Source: Perlabentimonas gracilis (GTDB lineage Bacteria; Bacteroidota; Bacteroidia; Bacteroidales; Tenuifilaceae). Taken from it: a stretch of DNA of 64,000 bases. Positions 6,496 through 15,738 of this stretch are shown here, one piece after another. The stretch is from the NCBI RefSeq assembly GCF_011174675.1, contig NZ_JAANIG010000016.1:23980-87979 (forward strand). The letters run 5' to 3'. The notes beneath the pieces were generated by a model. The model was not told the DNA's origin. It searched no databases and saw only the letters and a list, made by a program, of their open reading frames with translations. The position numbers and the translations under genes were made by a program. The first letter of the stretch is position 1. Each line of letters begins with the position of its first letter.

Positions 6496-8727
6496 TTATA
6501 TCTTCACGCCAAGGAAACCCACATCATCAACCTGAGTTAAATTACCTTTCCACTGATTAAATGTTTCCTCAAGGGTTGTCTTTTGCTCTGCAAGCGGCAA
6601 TTCGGTTAGGCTTAAAATTAGCCTGTATAGCTGTAGTGATTTAAATTTTCTCCTCTCAGGACCACCGAACTGATCAGCAAAGCCATCGGTAAACAAGTAA
6701 ATAATGTCGCCCTCCAGAAGCGAAATGCTGTGGTTTACAAATGCTTTATTCTCGTAGAACGATCCTATGGGCTGCTTGGTGGGTCTTACGCTATACAGGG
6801 AATGGGTCTTTCCCTTGGCAATAGTTGTACTTGTGGGTTGGGGCTGTTCATTGGCTCTGCAAATATACAGCGGCAGGTTTGCTCCTGAGTACTTTAGCTC
6901 CTTTGTTTTCGGGTTAAAACAGCACAGGGCAATGTCCATACCATCGAATATCTCGTTAGGGTCTCTTTGCTTAAGGTGTTGCTCGAAAAGCGTATTAACG
7001 TGATATAGCACATCCCCAGGACTATTGATGCTTTGGTCGTTAACCACCTTGTTTAGGCTGTAGGCTCCAATCACGCTCATTAGCGCACCGGGAACGCCAT
7101 GCCCTGTACAATCGGCCAAAGCAAATAGAACGCTGTCGCCTTTTTCTTGAATCCAGTAAAAGTCGCCGCTAACAATATCCTTGGGAATAAGTATGGTGAA
7201 TGACTCGGGAAATAGGTTTGGGAGAGAATGCGAGCTCATGAGTATAGCTTTTTGCATACGCTGGGCATAGTTCAAGCTTTCGGTAAAATGCCTTGTTTTT
7301 CTATCCGAGAGTTTCTTTTGCTTTTCAACCTCATTTTTTTGAGCAATTAGAAGATCATTGGCTCTTCTTTTATGTAGGTACTCCCTAACGGCAAGGGCTA
7401 TAATGGCAATAAAAAGGCCAATTGTTATCACCAGTAGAATCTGCCACCTTTTTTGTTGCCCTATAAGCTCTTTACTACGTTCCAGTTCAATGTTTTTAAA
7501 ATGGATTTCCTCTAGGTGTTTGCGGTGTGTGGCTTGTTCCTCAAGCTTGTTAGCCTCGCTAATTTTTTGTGCGTTGAAAAGGCTATCGGTAATTCGTGTG
7601 TAGTGGCTAATATTTGTGTAAGCACTTACAATATTGCCAACCATATTGTTAACTTGCGACATACCCTTATATGCTTGCCGAACAATATCGGTAAGCCCTG
7701 CATTTGATGCTATGGATAGGCTATGCTTGTAGTTTGTGGATGCTTTTGCAAATTGGCTATTGCTTTTTTGCAGGTTTGCAAGGCATAGATATCCGTATGC
7801 TTGGCCTGTGTAATCGCCAATAGTCTGTTGCTGGGCAAGCGTTCTTTTTAAAAGGCTTTCGGCCTGAGCATAAAGTTTCTTTTTTGAAAGTATTTCGGCA
7901 ATTTTAGCCTCAAGCCTTAGGGCTTTGATCTCATCCAGAGGGCGAAGAATTTCAAGGGCGCTATCGCAGCAAAGTTTTGCTTCTTCAAGCTTATCCTCAA
8001 GGATAAAAAGTTCAGCTTGCGCTACAATTATGTGAGCATTAGCATAATCAGATGATTTGCATTTTTGGGAAGCTAGCAGGCTTTTGGTTATGTCAATACA
8101 TCGTTGCGATGTAGTGATATTCCCTAGCTGGTTGTGAATGGCGCTTAGCTGGAGCAACGAATAGATTAGCCTTAGCGTATCGTGGTTCTGCTCGAAGTAT
8201 GCTTTCGATTTTAGTGCATACTCCATGGCACGACCTATATTGCCGGTTTCTAGCTCTACCTGTACAGTAACCGGAAGATACCAGCTTATCATAGCGCTAT
8301 CCCTAAGCTGTTCGCTAAGCGATAAGCCTTTGTGAAGATAATCGAGCGATTCAATCCTAAGGTCCTTGGCCAAATGGATTTTCGATAGGAGAGTGCTAGC
8401 CTCTAGGATTTGATGCTCAAGACTTTGTTCTAGTGAGTTTACGTAGGCTGAGTTAATGGTGATAAGGGCCTCGTCGAGTTGCTGGCTATTTACAAAGTAT
8501 TTGCCCTTGCTAATTAGTAAATTATGGAGTCCTTTGACATCGCGCTGGCGCTGTGCTCTCGAAACCTCAATGTTTATCTCCTCCAGCGATTTGCCAGGTG
8601 GTTCAATGCTCGCCAGCATTCGGTAGTTTAGGTTGTAGTAATGAGGATCAGGGAGTTGTTCACAAATGCCAGGGTTATTAACCCCGGTTGTTAGCATGAT
8701 AAGGAACCAAATAGCTTTTCTAATCAC
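6496..8727 (-). CDS. TPR-containing membrane protein with SpoIIE-type PP2C phosphatase domain
   Basis: Probably a signalling Ser/Thr phosphatase acting on a regulatory partner in the cytoplasm. An N-terminal signal-like segment (residues 3-15) precedes helical TPR-like repeats to about residue 380, a coiled coil, one membrane helix at about 428-447 and a second coiled linker. The phosphatase domain covers about 480-743. Its metal-binding motifs are present: SGDFYW (520-525), ADCTGHGVPGALM (538-550), TDGFADQFGG and a final QVDDVGFLGV, so it should be active. The TPR part is placed to sense something outside the membrane. It is monocistronic. The MITE inserted downstream has its target duplication across the stop codon, so the last bases may have been altered by insertion. 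Confidence 0.85.
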   Translation of the reverse strand: MIRKAIWFLIMLTTGVNNPGICEQLPDPHYYNLNYRMLASIEPPGKSLEEINIEVSRAQRQRDVKGLHNLLISKGKYFVNSQQLDEALITINSAYVNSLEQSLEHQILEASTLLSKIHLAKDLRIESLDYLHKGLSLSEQLRDSAMISWYLPVTVQVELETGNIGRAMEYALKSKAYFEQNHDTLRLIYSLLQLSAIHNQLGNITTSQRCIDITKSLLASQKCKSSDYANAHIIVAQAELFILEDKLEEAKLCCDSALEILRPLDEIKALRLEAKIAEILSKKKLYAQAESLLKRTLAQQQTIGDYTGQAYGYLCLANLQKSNSQFAKASTNYKHSLSIASNAGLTDIVRQAYKGMSQVNNMVGNIVSAYTNISHYTRITDSLFNAQKISEANKLEEQATHRKHLEEIHFKNIELERSKELIGQQKRWQILLVITIGLFIAIIALAVREYLHKRRANDLLIAQKNEVEKQKKLSDRKTRHFTESLNYAQRMQKAILMSSHSLPNLFPESFTILIPKDIVSGDFYWIQEKGDSVLFALADCTGHGVPGALMSVIGAYSLNKVVNDQSINSPGDVLYHVNTLFEQHLKQRDPNEIFDGMDIALCCFNPKTKELKYSGANLPLYICRANEQPQPTSTTIAKGKTHSLYSVRPTKQPIGSFYENKAFVNHSISLLEGDIIYLFTDGFADQFGGPERRKFKSLQLYRLILSLTELPLAEQKTTLEETFNQWKGNLTQVDDVGFLGVKI

Positions 8728-9073
8728 AGGTTGATATTTTTATTGAACGTGCTGGGTACTATGCAAGCACAAATTTATCAAATTTATTCAATGTGAAGTA
8801 GATAATGCATTTCACTTTTAGCTGTTAAGCTTGTTGGCTAAAAAACTTCTACCTTACAATAGTAAGATTGGAATAGTCAATCATCCAAAATCCTTTCGTG
8901 TGGGGGGTGATGTTTCGCTTCAGATCGATAGACAAGTTGGTGCGCAAGTAACTTGCAAACTTGGTTGGAGAATGGTGACGATGTTAATAACTTTTTTAAA
9001 ACATACTGCTTAGTCGGTATTTTTTCGATTGCAGAGAAAAAAAAATAAACTAATTTTACCCAAACTTTAAGGA
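8728..9073. other. Divergent intergenic region, no gene seen
   Basis: About 350 bp between the phosphatase gene and the EamA transporter gene. On the minus strand two overlapping TAAATTTG octamers (8770-8777 and 8779-8786) fit the -7 consensus and could start the phosphatase transcript; a matching -33 was not found. Short frames across the middle have no recognisable product and I do not call them. Confidence 0.5.
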
Positions 9074-9958
9074 ATGATATTTTTAGTATTAAGTATTCTA
9101 TCCTCTGCTTCAATTTACGTGGTCTTTAAGCTTATCGACCGTCATCGGGTTTTCACCTTCAGTGCCATTGTAATCAACTATATTGTAGCCTGCCTAGCAG
9201 GTTTTTTTTTGAGCAATAGTAGCCCCATTACTTTTGATGTTTTCACTCAAAATTGGATGCCCATAGCCTTACTGGTTGGGGTTATGTTCATTGTAATGTT
9301 TTACGTAATTGCCAAAAGCACGCAGAAGGCCGGGGTTGCCGTTACCACAGTTGCTGTTAAGATGTCGGTGGTTTTTCCCATCACCTTTTCCATATGGTAC
9401 GATGCCAACGACTCCATTAATACGCTTAAGTTGCTAGGGATTTTTCTAGCGCTAACTTCTGTTTTTCTCACTGTTTATAAAAAGAGTGGAAAATCAATTA
9501 GTTCAAAAGCAATTCTCCTGCCAGCGTTTCTCTTTATAGGTATGGGTGTGGTCGATTCCTTTGTTAAGTATGCCCAGTCGGCCTACATCACCGGCGAGTT
9601 AGCCTCTACATTCTCTACCGTTGTATTTGCATACGCCTTAGTGGTAGGTTTGGTAATACTACCCTTTAATAAGCCAGCGCAGAAAAGTATCATTAAATTT
9701 AAAACCTGGGTGTTAGGGGCATTACTAGGGGTTGCCAATTTTGGTTCTATATACTTCCTTCTGCTCGCTTTAAATCATATAGATATAAAAACCGGACAGC
9801 AGGCTATGGGGTCGGTTGTTTTCGGAATAAACAACATTGGAATAGTTGTGCTAAGCGTAATTATTGGATTTCTGATATATAAGGAGCGACCCTCAAAAAT
9901 TAACTGGCTAGGAATTGCCCTTTCGGGCGTATCTATAGCAGTTTTGGCAACAAGCTAA
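9074..9958 (+). CDS. EamA-family (DMT) membrane transporter
   Basis: A 294-residue integral membrane protein with about ten hydrophobic segments arranged as two five-helix halves, as in the drug/metabolite transporter superfamily. Typical features are the short N-terminal helix, the GVAVTTVAVKMSVVFPI stretch at the end of the first half and a C-terminal half closing with GIALSGVSIAVLATS. The substrate cannot be read from the sequence; the family exports amino acids, nucleobases and other small metabolites. It is followed after 5 bp by the yigZ-like gene, so the two are probably co-transcribed. Confidence 0.8.
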   Translation: MIFLVLSILSSASIYVVFKLIDRHRVFTFSAIVINYIVACLAGFFLSNSSPITFDVFTQNWMPIALLVGVMFIVMFYVIAKSTQKAGVAVTTVAVKMSVVFPITFSIWYDANDSINTLKLLGIFLALTSVFLTVYKKSGKSISSKAILLPAFLFIGMGVVDSFVKYAQSAYITGELASTFSTVVFAYALVVGLVILPFNKPAQKSIIKFKTWVLGALLGVANFGSIYFLLLALNHIDIKTGQQAMGSVVFGINNIGIVVLSVIIGFLIYKERPSKINWLGIALSGVSIAVLATS

Positions 9959-9963
9959 TATTT

Positions 9964-10578
9964 ATGGAGCAAAAGGATACATATAAAACAGTTGCACGGC
10001 AATCGGAAGGGCTATACAAGGAGAAGGGGAGCAAGTTTATTGCCTTGGCGTATCCCGTATCCACAGAGGAAGAAGTGAAGGAGATTCTTGCCGAACTCCG
10101 AAAGCACTACCATGATGCCCGCCACCATTGCTACGCCTACGTTATTGGGTACGATGGCCAGAGCTGGCGTGCCAATGATGATGGTGAGCCATCGAGCACA
10201 GCAGGAAAGCCTATTTATGGGCAGATACTAAGCCGTGAGCTAACCAATACCCTAGTGGTGGTGATTAGGTACTTTGGGGGAACCAAGCTTGGCGTATCGG
10301 GGTTAATAAACGCCTACAAAGTTGCTGCCTCCGAAGCGCTTGATGCCAATGAGCTAGTAGAGCGCACGGTGAATGATATCTACAGCATAACGTTTGCCTA
10401 CCCAGCAACCAATGAGGTGATGCGATTAATAAAGGAGGAGGAGTTACCAGTGCTTGCTCAGCAATTCGATTCCAGCTGTGCTGTCACTGTTGGCATTAGG
10501 CAGGGCAAAATATCGATGGTGCTAGATAAGATTGATAAGATTGACTCGGCCGTTGCTGAGTACTTAAGAACCGATTAG
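9964..10578 (+). CDS. YigZ/IMPACT family protein (UPF0029)
   Basis: A conserved 204-residue protein of the YigZ/IMPACT family. The N-terminal domain carries the signature KHYHDARHHCYAYVIG, then NDDGEPSSTAGKPIYGQIL and VVVIRYFGGTKLGVSGLI, all diagnostic. The C-terminal domain (about residues 135-204) is the ferredoxin-like DUF1949 part. The bacterial role is not settled; eukaryotic IMPACT regulates the Gcn2 kinase. It is probably co-transcribed with the EamA gene and ends at a strong hairpin terminator. Confidence 0.9.
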   Translation: MEQKDTYKTVARQSEGLYKEKGSKFIALAYPVSTEEEVKEILAELRKHYHDARHHCYAYVIGYDGQSWRANDDGEPSSTAGKPIYGQILSRELTNTLVVVIRYFGGTKLGVSGLINAYKVAASEALDANELVERTVNDIYSITFAYPATNEVMRLIKEEELPVLAQQFDSSCAVTVGIRQGKISMVLDKIDKIDSAVAEYLRTD

Positions 10579-10586
10579 CCATTTTC

Positions 10587-10614
10587 GCCTCGTTTAGTAA
10601 CGAGGCTTTTTTTT
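10587..10614 (+). terminator. Rho-independent terminator after yigZ-like gene
   Basis: GCCTCGTT and AACGAGGC form a perfect 8-bp stem with a 4-nt loop, followed by eight T residues. Confidence 0.85.
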
Positions 10615-10656
10615 GAAATTTTTTTTGACCCTTACAATAACTATAAAACTTGAACG

Positions 10657-11568
10657 ATGATGAAAAACAAAAGCTTGGTAGCGATTAATGATCTAAGCAA
10701 GGAGGAGATCATTAAGATCCTCGATTTGGCTGAGGAATTTGAGAAAAATCCTATACAGGATATTCTTAGCAAAACTGTAGTTGCCACCCTTTTCTTCGAA
10801 CCCTCAACCCGCACCCGCTTGAGCTTCGAGAGTGCCGTTAGCCGTCTGGGGGGGCGTGTAATTGGCTTCTCGGAGGCGGCCAGTACTTCGGTATCGAAAG
10901 GTGAAAGCCTAAAGGACACCATCCTTACCGTAGCCAACTATTCGGATCTTATTGTCATGCGCCATCCTATTGAGGGGAGTGCACGGTATGCCAGCGAGGT
11001 ATCACCAGTTCCCATAATCAACGCTGGCGATGGAGCCAACCAGCACCCTACCCAAACTCTGCTCGACTTGTACTCAATACGCAAGACCCAGGGGACGCTT
11101 CAAGACCTCAACATCTTTTTAGTGGGCGACCTAAAGTATGGCCGTACCGTGCACTCGCTGATGATGGCTATGAGCCAGTTTGGGGCAACATTTACCTTTG
11201 TTTCGCCCAATGAACTAAAAATGCCCAACGAGTACAAAATGTTTTTGGACAGCCAAGGGCTTAAGTATTACGAGCAGATCGATTTGAACGAGAACCTCGA
11301 TAAGGCAGACATAATCTATATGACCCGTGTACAGCGTGAGCGTTTTTCCGACCCGTTGGAGTACGAAAAGGTAAAAAATGTTTATGTACTAAGGAACAAG
11401 ATGCTTGGGAATACGAAACCAACCATGCGTGTGCTACACCCACTACCAAGAGTAAATGAAATACATACCGATGTGGATACTAGCCCAAAAGCATACTACT
11501 TTCCACAAGCGTTAAATGGGGTGTATACCCGTATGTCAATAATGTCACAAATTCTTGGTTTATTATAA
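10657..11568 (+). CDS. pyrB: Aspartate carbamoyltransferase, catalytic subunit
   Basis: Condenses carbamoyl phosphate with aspartate in pyrimidine synthesis. At 303 residues it has normal length. The carbamoyl-phosphate site FFEPSTRTR is at residues 46-54; the [10 protein letters not shown] motif follows mid-protein. Further signatures include [12 protein letters not shown] and [12 protein letters not shown]. The regulatory chain follows 18 bp downstream, so the cytoplasmic holoenzyme should be the classical catalytic-regulatory complex. Confidence 0.97.
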   Translation: MMKNKSLVAINDLSKEEIIKILDLAEEFEKNPIQDILSKTVVATLFFEPSTRTRLSFESAVSRLGGRVIGFSEAASTSVSKGESLKDTILTVANYSDLIVMRHPIEGSARYASEVSPVPIINAGDGANQHPTQTLLDLYSIRKTQGTLQDLNIFLVGDLKYGRTVHSLMMAMSQFGATFTFVSPNELKMPNEYKMFLDSQGLKYYEQIDLNENLDKADIIYMTRVQRERFSDPLEYEKVKNVYVLRNKMLGNTKPTMRVLHPLPRVNEIHTDVDTSPKAYYFPQALNGVYTRMSIMSQILGLL

Positions 11569-11586
11569 TCGATAAAACTACAAGCG

Positions 11587-12042
11587 ATGAAAGAGATGAA
11601 ACTAAGCGTAAGCGCTATAGAGAATGGTACGGTAATCGATCATATCCCAGCACAAAATTTATTCAAGGTCATATCTATACTTGGTTTAGAGAGAATAGAT
11701 AACCTGATTACATTTGGAACCAATATGGAAAGCCAAAGGCTTGGCCAAAAGGCTATTATTAAGATAGCTAACAAGTTTTTTGAGCGTGACGAGATTAATA
11801 GGATTGCCCTAGTTGCTCCCCATGCCAAGCTAAATATTATTAAAGATTTTAATGTTGTTGAGAAACAGGTTGTTGAGGTTCCCGAGAGCATAACGGGTAT
11901 TGTGAAATGCGTAAATCCGAAATGCATCACCAATGTGGAAGCCATTAAAACAAAATTTAATGTCATCGATAAGCAGTCAGTGGCTTTAAAGTGCCACTAC
12001 TGTGAGAAAATTACCGACCAGGAGCATATGGTTTATTTGTAG
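11587..12042 (+). CDS. pyrI: Aspartate carbamoyltransferase, regulatory subunit
   Basis: Binds nucleotide effectors and confers allosteric control on PyrB. The allosteric domain includes GTVIDHIPAQ; the C-terminal zinc domain has four ligands, Cys108, Cys113, Cys136 and Cys139 (VNPKC and CHYC). At 151 residues it is typical. It is translationally close to pyrB, and the pair ends at a bidirectional terminator. Confidence 0.97.
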   Translation: MKEMKLSVSAIENGTVIDHIPAQNLFKVISILGLERIDNLITFGTNMESQRLGQKAIIKIANKFFERDEINRIALVAPHAKLNIIKDFNVVEKQVVEVPESITGIVKCVNPKCITNVEAIKTKFNVIDKQSVALKCHYCEKITDQEHMVYL

Positions 12043-12050
12043 GATGAAAA

Positions 12051-12077
12051 AAACCCGAGTACTGCTCGGGTTTTTTT
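12051..12077. terminator. Bidirectional terminator between pyrI and the DUF4293 gene
   Basis: AAACCCGAG/CTCGGGTTT forms a 9-bp stem with a 5-nt loop, with A residues before and T residues after, so it can serve both convergent transcripts. Confidence 0.85.
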
Positions 12078-12102
12078 ATTTTACTATTCAGTCAAGCTAT
12101 AT

Positions 12103-12564
12103 TTACCGCAATCTATCTAGGCTCCGAACCAATGCCTCATCGCGGGCAATTGCTCTAAGGGCAAGGAAAACTAAAATTGCAGCTGCAAGCGGGAACATAA
12201 ATATTATGGAGTAGGAGGTAGCCCCATCAACCATCGACTGAGCTGATCGAACATAGTAGTACATCAAGCCCATGAGCCCTAGGAGTAAAACAATATTTAC
12301 TACGCTTAGCCGAATTTGCAGCATCCTTTTCTTAAATAGAAAAATGGTTGCCACGCAAAGCCCTAAGCATAATCCTATTAAAATGGACATGGGCATAGAG
12401 CCAAACTCAGGAGCAGAATCGCTATTTCCAATCAGACCCTTAAACCCTAACTCGTAAATTGTTCCATCAGCAGTGCCAATAATATGCGCAACGGGCATAA
12501 AAACTACGAATACCATTAGGATGGTAGCAATAAGAAGGAATACGGTTTGAATCCTTTGAATCAT
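12103..12564 (-). CDS. DUF4293 family membrane protein
   Basis: A 153-residue protein with four hydrophobic segments (about residues 8-30, 58-78, 84-104 and 115-138). It starts with MIQRIQTVFLLIA and ends with IARDEALVRSLDRLR, both characteristic of the DUF4293 family found in Bacteroidota. No function is known. It lies 11 bp after the SPFH gene in the same direction and is probably co-transcribed with it. Confidence 0.85.
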   Translation of the reverse strand: MIQRIQTVFLLIATILMVFVVFMPVAHIIGTADGTIYELGFKGLIGNSDSAPEFGSMPMSILIGLCLGLCVATIFLFKKRMLQIRLSVVNIVLLLGLMGLMYYYVRSAQSMVDGATSYSIIFMFPLAAAILVFLALRAIARDEALVRSLDRLR

Positions 12565-12575
12565 AAAAAAAATAT

Positions 12576-13391
12576 TTAGTTACCGCCAAGAATAATTGGT
12601 AGCCCATCCTTTCCGCTACCCACAACAATAACTTTGGTATTGGGCGAGTTTGCGAGCGCTGCAGTGGCTTCAATCCCTCTCATCTTAAGCAGGTTGGTTG
12701 TTAAGCTGTTGTTGATTATCTGGTTAGCACGCGATTCACCTTCGGCAGCAATGCGCCTACGTTCTGCTTCGCTTTTTTCCCTTTCAAGCTTAAACTGATA
12801 CGCTAAAAACTCTTGCTCTTGGGTTAGCTTACTCTCAATGGCTTGTTGAATCTGGGCAGGTAGATTTATACTCCTAATTAGCAACGCCCTCATATCGATG
12901 TAGTTGCTGGTTAAAATCTTGTTTGTCTCCTCAATAATGGTTTGCTCCACTTCGCTACGTTTGGTCGAGTAGATCTCCTCGGCGGTAAAACGTCCTGTAA
13001 CCTGCCTAACCGATGAGCGAACCTCTGGGATTACTAGCTGATTTATGTAGTACTTGCCAAAAACCTCATGGAGGAAACCAATCTTATCGTAAATAGGGTT
13101 AAACCTAACGGATATGTCAATAATTACCTTAAGGCCATTCTTATCGAGCACATCCATGGTTTCCTCGGCTTTTTGCTCCTTTACATCGTATACGTGCAGG
13201 TCGTTCCAGGGCGCAATAATGTAAAATCCTGGGATTTTGATATCCTCCTTGTCTAGTCCACTGGTAAAAGGTCTGAAGATGATAGCACGTTCGCCGGGTT
13301 GGATAATATGGAACATACGGCTACTGAAAAGTAGCAGAACGATTAGGGCAACCACCCCAATGATAATAATGATTTGCTTGTTTTGTTTCAT
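12576..13391 (-). CDS. Prohibitin-like SPFH (band 7) membrane protein
   Basis: An N-terminal membrane anchor (IIIIIGVVALIVLLLF) is followed by a prohibitin-type band 7 domain (GERAIIFRPFTSGLDKEDIK, then VRQVTGRFTAEEIYSTKR) and a long coiled-coil segment rich in Glu and Arg (LEREKSEAERRRIAAEGE). Such proteins form large membrane ring assemblies that organise membrane proteases or lipid domains. I start at MKQNKQ (271 residues), directly before the anchor; an ATG eight codons upstream is possible. Confidence 0.85.
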   Translation of the reverse strand: MKQNKQIIIIIGVVALIVLLLFSSRMFHIIQPGERAIIFRPFTSGLDKEDIKIPGFYIIAPWNDLHVYDVKEQKAEETMDVLDKNGLKVIIDISVRFNPIYDKIGFLHEVFGKYYINQLVIPEVRSSVRQVTGRFTAEEIYSTKRSEVEQTIIEETNKILTSNYIDMRALLIRSINLPAQIQQAIESKLTQEQEFLAYQFKLEREKSEAERRRIAAEGESRANQIINNSLTTNLLKMRGIEATAALANSPNTKVIVVGSGKDGLPIILGGN

Positions 13392-13559
13392 TGTGATATT
13401 GTTTTTAGGTTTCAAAATTAATTCAGTGTTTAACCCTACAAAGATATGATATTTGATTAGAATAGAGGTGTGCGAATAGCTATCTTACCCTCATCTACGT
13501 AAGTGGCTGATAATGCTGTTATAGATGGTATCCTAGCGTTTAAAAATTAACTCCTAAAA

Positions 13560-13607
13560 TTTGTTGTTACCGAAATTTATTTACTTTAGCAGTGTTAAAA
13601 TAGGAGG
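13560..13607 (+). promoter_or_regulatory. Promoter and strong ribosome binding site of the nucleoside phosphorylase gene
   Basis: TTTG (13560-13563) is followed after 18 bp by TACTTTAG (13582-13589), close to the Bacteroidota -33/-7 pair. A perfect AGGAGG (13602-13607) lies five bases before the ATG, unusual in this phylum. Confidence 0.6.
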
Positions 13608-13612
13608 ACATT

Positions 13613-14485
13613 ATGAGAATTATTGAACCATCAGAGCTGATAATCAACCCGAATGGAAGCATTTTTCATTTGCATTTACGCCCACAGGATGTAGCCGATA
13701 CCATTCTGCTTGTTGGCGACCCTGGTAGGGTCGATACTGTTGCTTCGTTTTTCAGTAAGGTTGAGTTCAGCGTTACCAATAGGGAGTTTAAAACCGTAAC
13801 CGGTTTTTTTAATGATAAGAGGATAAGTGTTGTGTCAACCGGTATAGGTACCGACAATATCGACATAGTTGTTAATGAGCTGGATGCTCTGGTGAACATC
13901 GATTTGCAGACAAGGCAAGAAAAACCCGAGAAACGACAGCTAACCTTGGTGAGGTTGGGAACATCTGGCGCCCTGCAAGCAGATATTGATGTTGATAGCT
14001 TTGTGCTAACAGGTACTGCCATAGGTTTCGATGGCCTGCTTAATTTTTATAAGGGTCGTAACCAGGTGAGCGATTTAGTTATGGAGGAAGCCTTTATTAA
14101 GCATACCAACTGGAATACCCTTTGCGCCAAGCCCTACTTTGTCCACTCACACCCCGACTTGGTAGATATGTTTAAGGATATGGCACGCATAGGCATTACC
14201 ATATCTGCCCCTGGCTTCTATGGCCCCCAAGGGCGCGTACTTAGATTACCCCTGGCCGACAGCAGCTTGAACCATAGTATCGAAACATTTGACTTCAGTG
14301 GTCAAAAAATCACCAACTTCGAAATGGAGAGCTCTGCTATCAACGGATTGTCGTTGTTGTTGGGGCATAAATCTGTAACCATGTGCGCTATTATTGCAAA
14401 CAGGGTAAATAAGACCGCATCGTCCGATTATAAGCCACATATTAAACGACTAATTGAGCAAACGCTTATCCGTTTAACCCGGTAA
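13613..14485 (+). CDS. Nucleoside phosphorylase (uridine/purine phosphorylase superfamily)
   Basis: Cleaves nucleosides with phosphate to base and ribose-1-phosphate in salvage. Residues 30-40 carry the family phosphate-binding motif LLVGDPGRVD. The central LVRLGTSGALQ and the C-terminal NFEMESSAINGLS are the usual catalytic and ribose-binding stretches of the PNP/UDP phosphorylase fold. It is 290 residues long. The substrate (uridine or purine nucleoside) is uncertain. It is followed after 13 bp by the SirB1-like gene. Confidence 0.85.
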   Translation: MRIIEPSELIINPNGSIFHLHLRPQDVADTILLVGDPGRVDTVASFFSKVEFSVTNREFKTVTGFFNDKRISVVSTGIGTDNIDIVVNELDALVNIDLQTRQEKPEKRQLTLVRLGTSGALQADIDVDSFVLTGTAIGFDGLLNFYKGRNQVSDLVMEEAFIKHTNWNTLCAKPYFVHSHPDLVDMFKDMARIGITISAPGFYGPQGRVLRLPLADSSLNHSIETFDFSGQKITNFEMESSAINGLSLLLGHKSVTMCAIIANRVNKTASSDYKPHIKRLIEQTLIRLTR

Positions 14486-14498
14486 AAACCGCTAGCGA

Positions 14499-15371
14499 AT
14501 GAGGCCCAAAGAGTTTGCCGCTCTTGTTTCCTTACTAGAGGATCCCGATCAGGAGGTGTATAAGTCTATCTCCAACAAGTTGGTAACCGAAGGCATACCT
14601 TTGGTGCCATTGCTTGAGCAGGCTTGGGAAGTTTCCGATAGCGACATACTGCAGAGTCGAGTGGAGGATATTCTCCATAAAATTCAGCTAAACACCGCCA
14701 AACGAAACTTGGCTGACTGGGTAGCCACAGGATGTAGCGACTTGCTTGCAGGTGCAGTATATGTAGCTCAGTATCAGTACCCCGATATTGAGTACGAGGT
14801 TGTTGAAAGCTACATCGATAAGCTTAAGCAAAAGGTATGGATGGAGCTGAACGAGAGCCTAACGGCTCTTGAAAAGGTGAAGGTGCTTAACCATATCCTG
14901 TTCGCTTCATGTGGGTTTGCAGGCAATGCCGATAACTTTTTTGCACCCCAAAACCATTTCATCAATCAGCTTATTGAGACCAAAAAGGGTGGCCCAGTGC
15001 TCATCTCAATCTTTTACTCGCTTGTAGCTCAACGCCTTGGGTTGCCAATATATCCGGTAAGCCTTCCTCGAAACTTTTTGGTAGCCTATAAGAACAGGTA
15101 CGGACATACTGCTGGTGGGGGTGAGGTTGAGCAATCCATCCTCTTCTACATTAATCCATTTAACCAAGGCTCTGTGCTAGCCCGGAAAGATATTGAGCAG
15201 TTCCTCTCGCAGAATAAGATACCACCTAAGGAGGAATACTTTTTACCCTGCACAAATTGCAGCGCCATATCCCAGCTTTTGGGGAGCTTACTTTTGTCGT
15301 TTCAAAAATTGGGGCAAACCAGTAAGATTGATGATTTGAAGTTGTTGCTCGATATTCTGCATAAGCAGTAG
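14499..15371 (+). CDS. SirB1-like transglutaminase-fold protein
   Basis: A 290-residue protein matching the SirB1/transglutaminase-like family: the stretch NHFINQLIETKKGGPVLISI is followed by FYSLVAQRLGLPIYPVSLPRNFLVAY, the family core. An N-terminal helical region (about residues 1-95) resembles HEAT/ARM-like helices, which is inferred. The exact biochemical role is not known. Its stop codon touches the stop codon of the convergent BFD-like gene with no intervening base. Confidence 0.75.
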   Translation: MRPKEFAALVSLLEDPDQEVYKSISNKLVTEGIPLVPLLEQAWEVSDSDILQSRVEDILHKIQLNTAKRNLADWVATGCSDLLAGAVYVAQYQYPDIEYEVVESYIDKLKQKVWMELNESLTALEKVKVLNHILFASCGFAGNADNFFAPQNHFINQLIETKKGGPVLISIFYSLVAQRLGLPIYPVSLPRNFLVAYKNRYGHTAGGGEVEQSILFYINPFNQGSVLARKDIEQFLSQNKIPPKEEYFLPCTNCSAISQLLGSLLLSFQKLGQTSKIDDLKLLLDILHKQ

Positions 15372-15593
15372 CTAAAAGTCAATCCTGAGCTGCATTCCCT
15401 TGGAGTTGATTTTTTCAAGTTCTACCTCAATCAACTCCATTACAAGCGGCTTACACCTCCCACAACCAGTTGTGGCTCGTGTTAGGTTTTGTACATCCAG
15501 TATCGATCTGGCGCCACTCCTTCTAACCGATGATTTTATCTCGGCAGGGGTAACCGACTTGCATTGGCAAATAAACTTTGAAACCTTGTGCAT
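15372..15593 (-). CDS. BFD-like [2Fe-2S]-binding domain protein
   Basis: A 73-residue protein with the cysteine spacing of bacterioferritin-associated ferredoxin (CQCKSVTPAEI near the N-terminus, TGCGRCKPLV about 30 residues later). Such domains carry a [2Fe-2S] cluster for electron transfer or iron mobilisation. No bacterioferritin gene is next to it. It abuts the convergent SirB1-like gene. Confidence 0.8.
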   Translation of the reverse strand: MHKVSKFICQCKSVTPAEIKSSVRRSGARSILDVQNLTRATTGCGRCKPLVMELIEVELEKINSKGMQLRIDF

Positions 15594-15670
15594 GGTGTAA
15601 CGAATGTTTGCTGTTTACAGGATGCAAGTATAGTAAATACATTTGTAGAGTAAAAAATAAGCCGAAATCT

Positions 15671-15701
15671 TTTGTGTAATAGTGAAAAAGATGTACTTTT
15701 G
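15671..15701 (+). promoter_or_regulatory. Promoter of the rpsF-rpsR-rplI operon
   Basis: TTTG (15671-15674), 19 bp, TACTTTTG (15694-15701): a textbook Bacteroidota housekeeping promoter. The start site would be about 30 nt before rpsF. Confidence 0.8.
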
Positions 15702-15738
15702 CGGGCTAATTATAAACATTAACCAAATCGTTTAAACT

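Noticed and set aside
9009..9020. TTAGTCGGTA as a third MITE end
   Set aside because: Only about 8 bp match, with no partner end or target duplication nearby.
8831..9113. Overlapping short frames on both strands upstream of the EamA gene
   Set aside because: No recognisable product, no good start context, and one overlaps the EamA gene.
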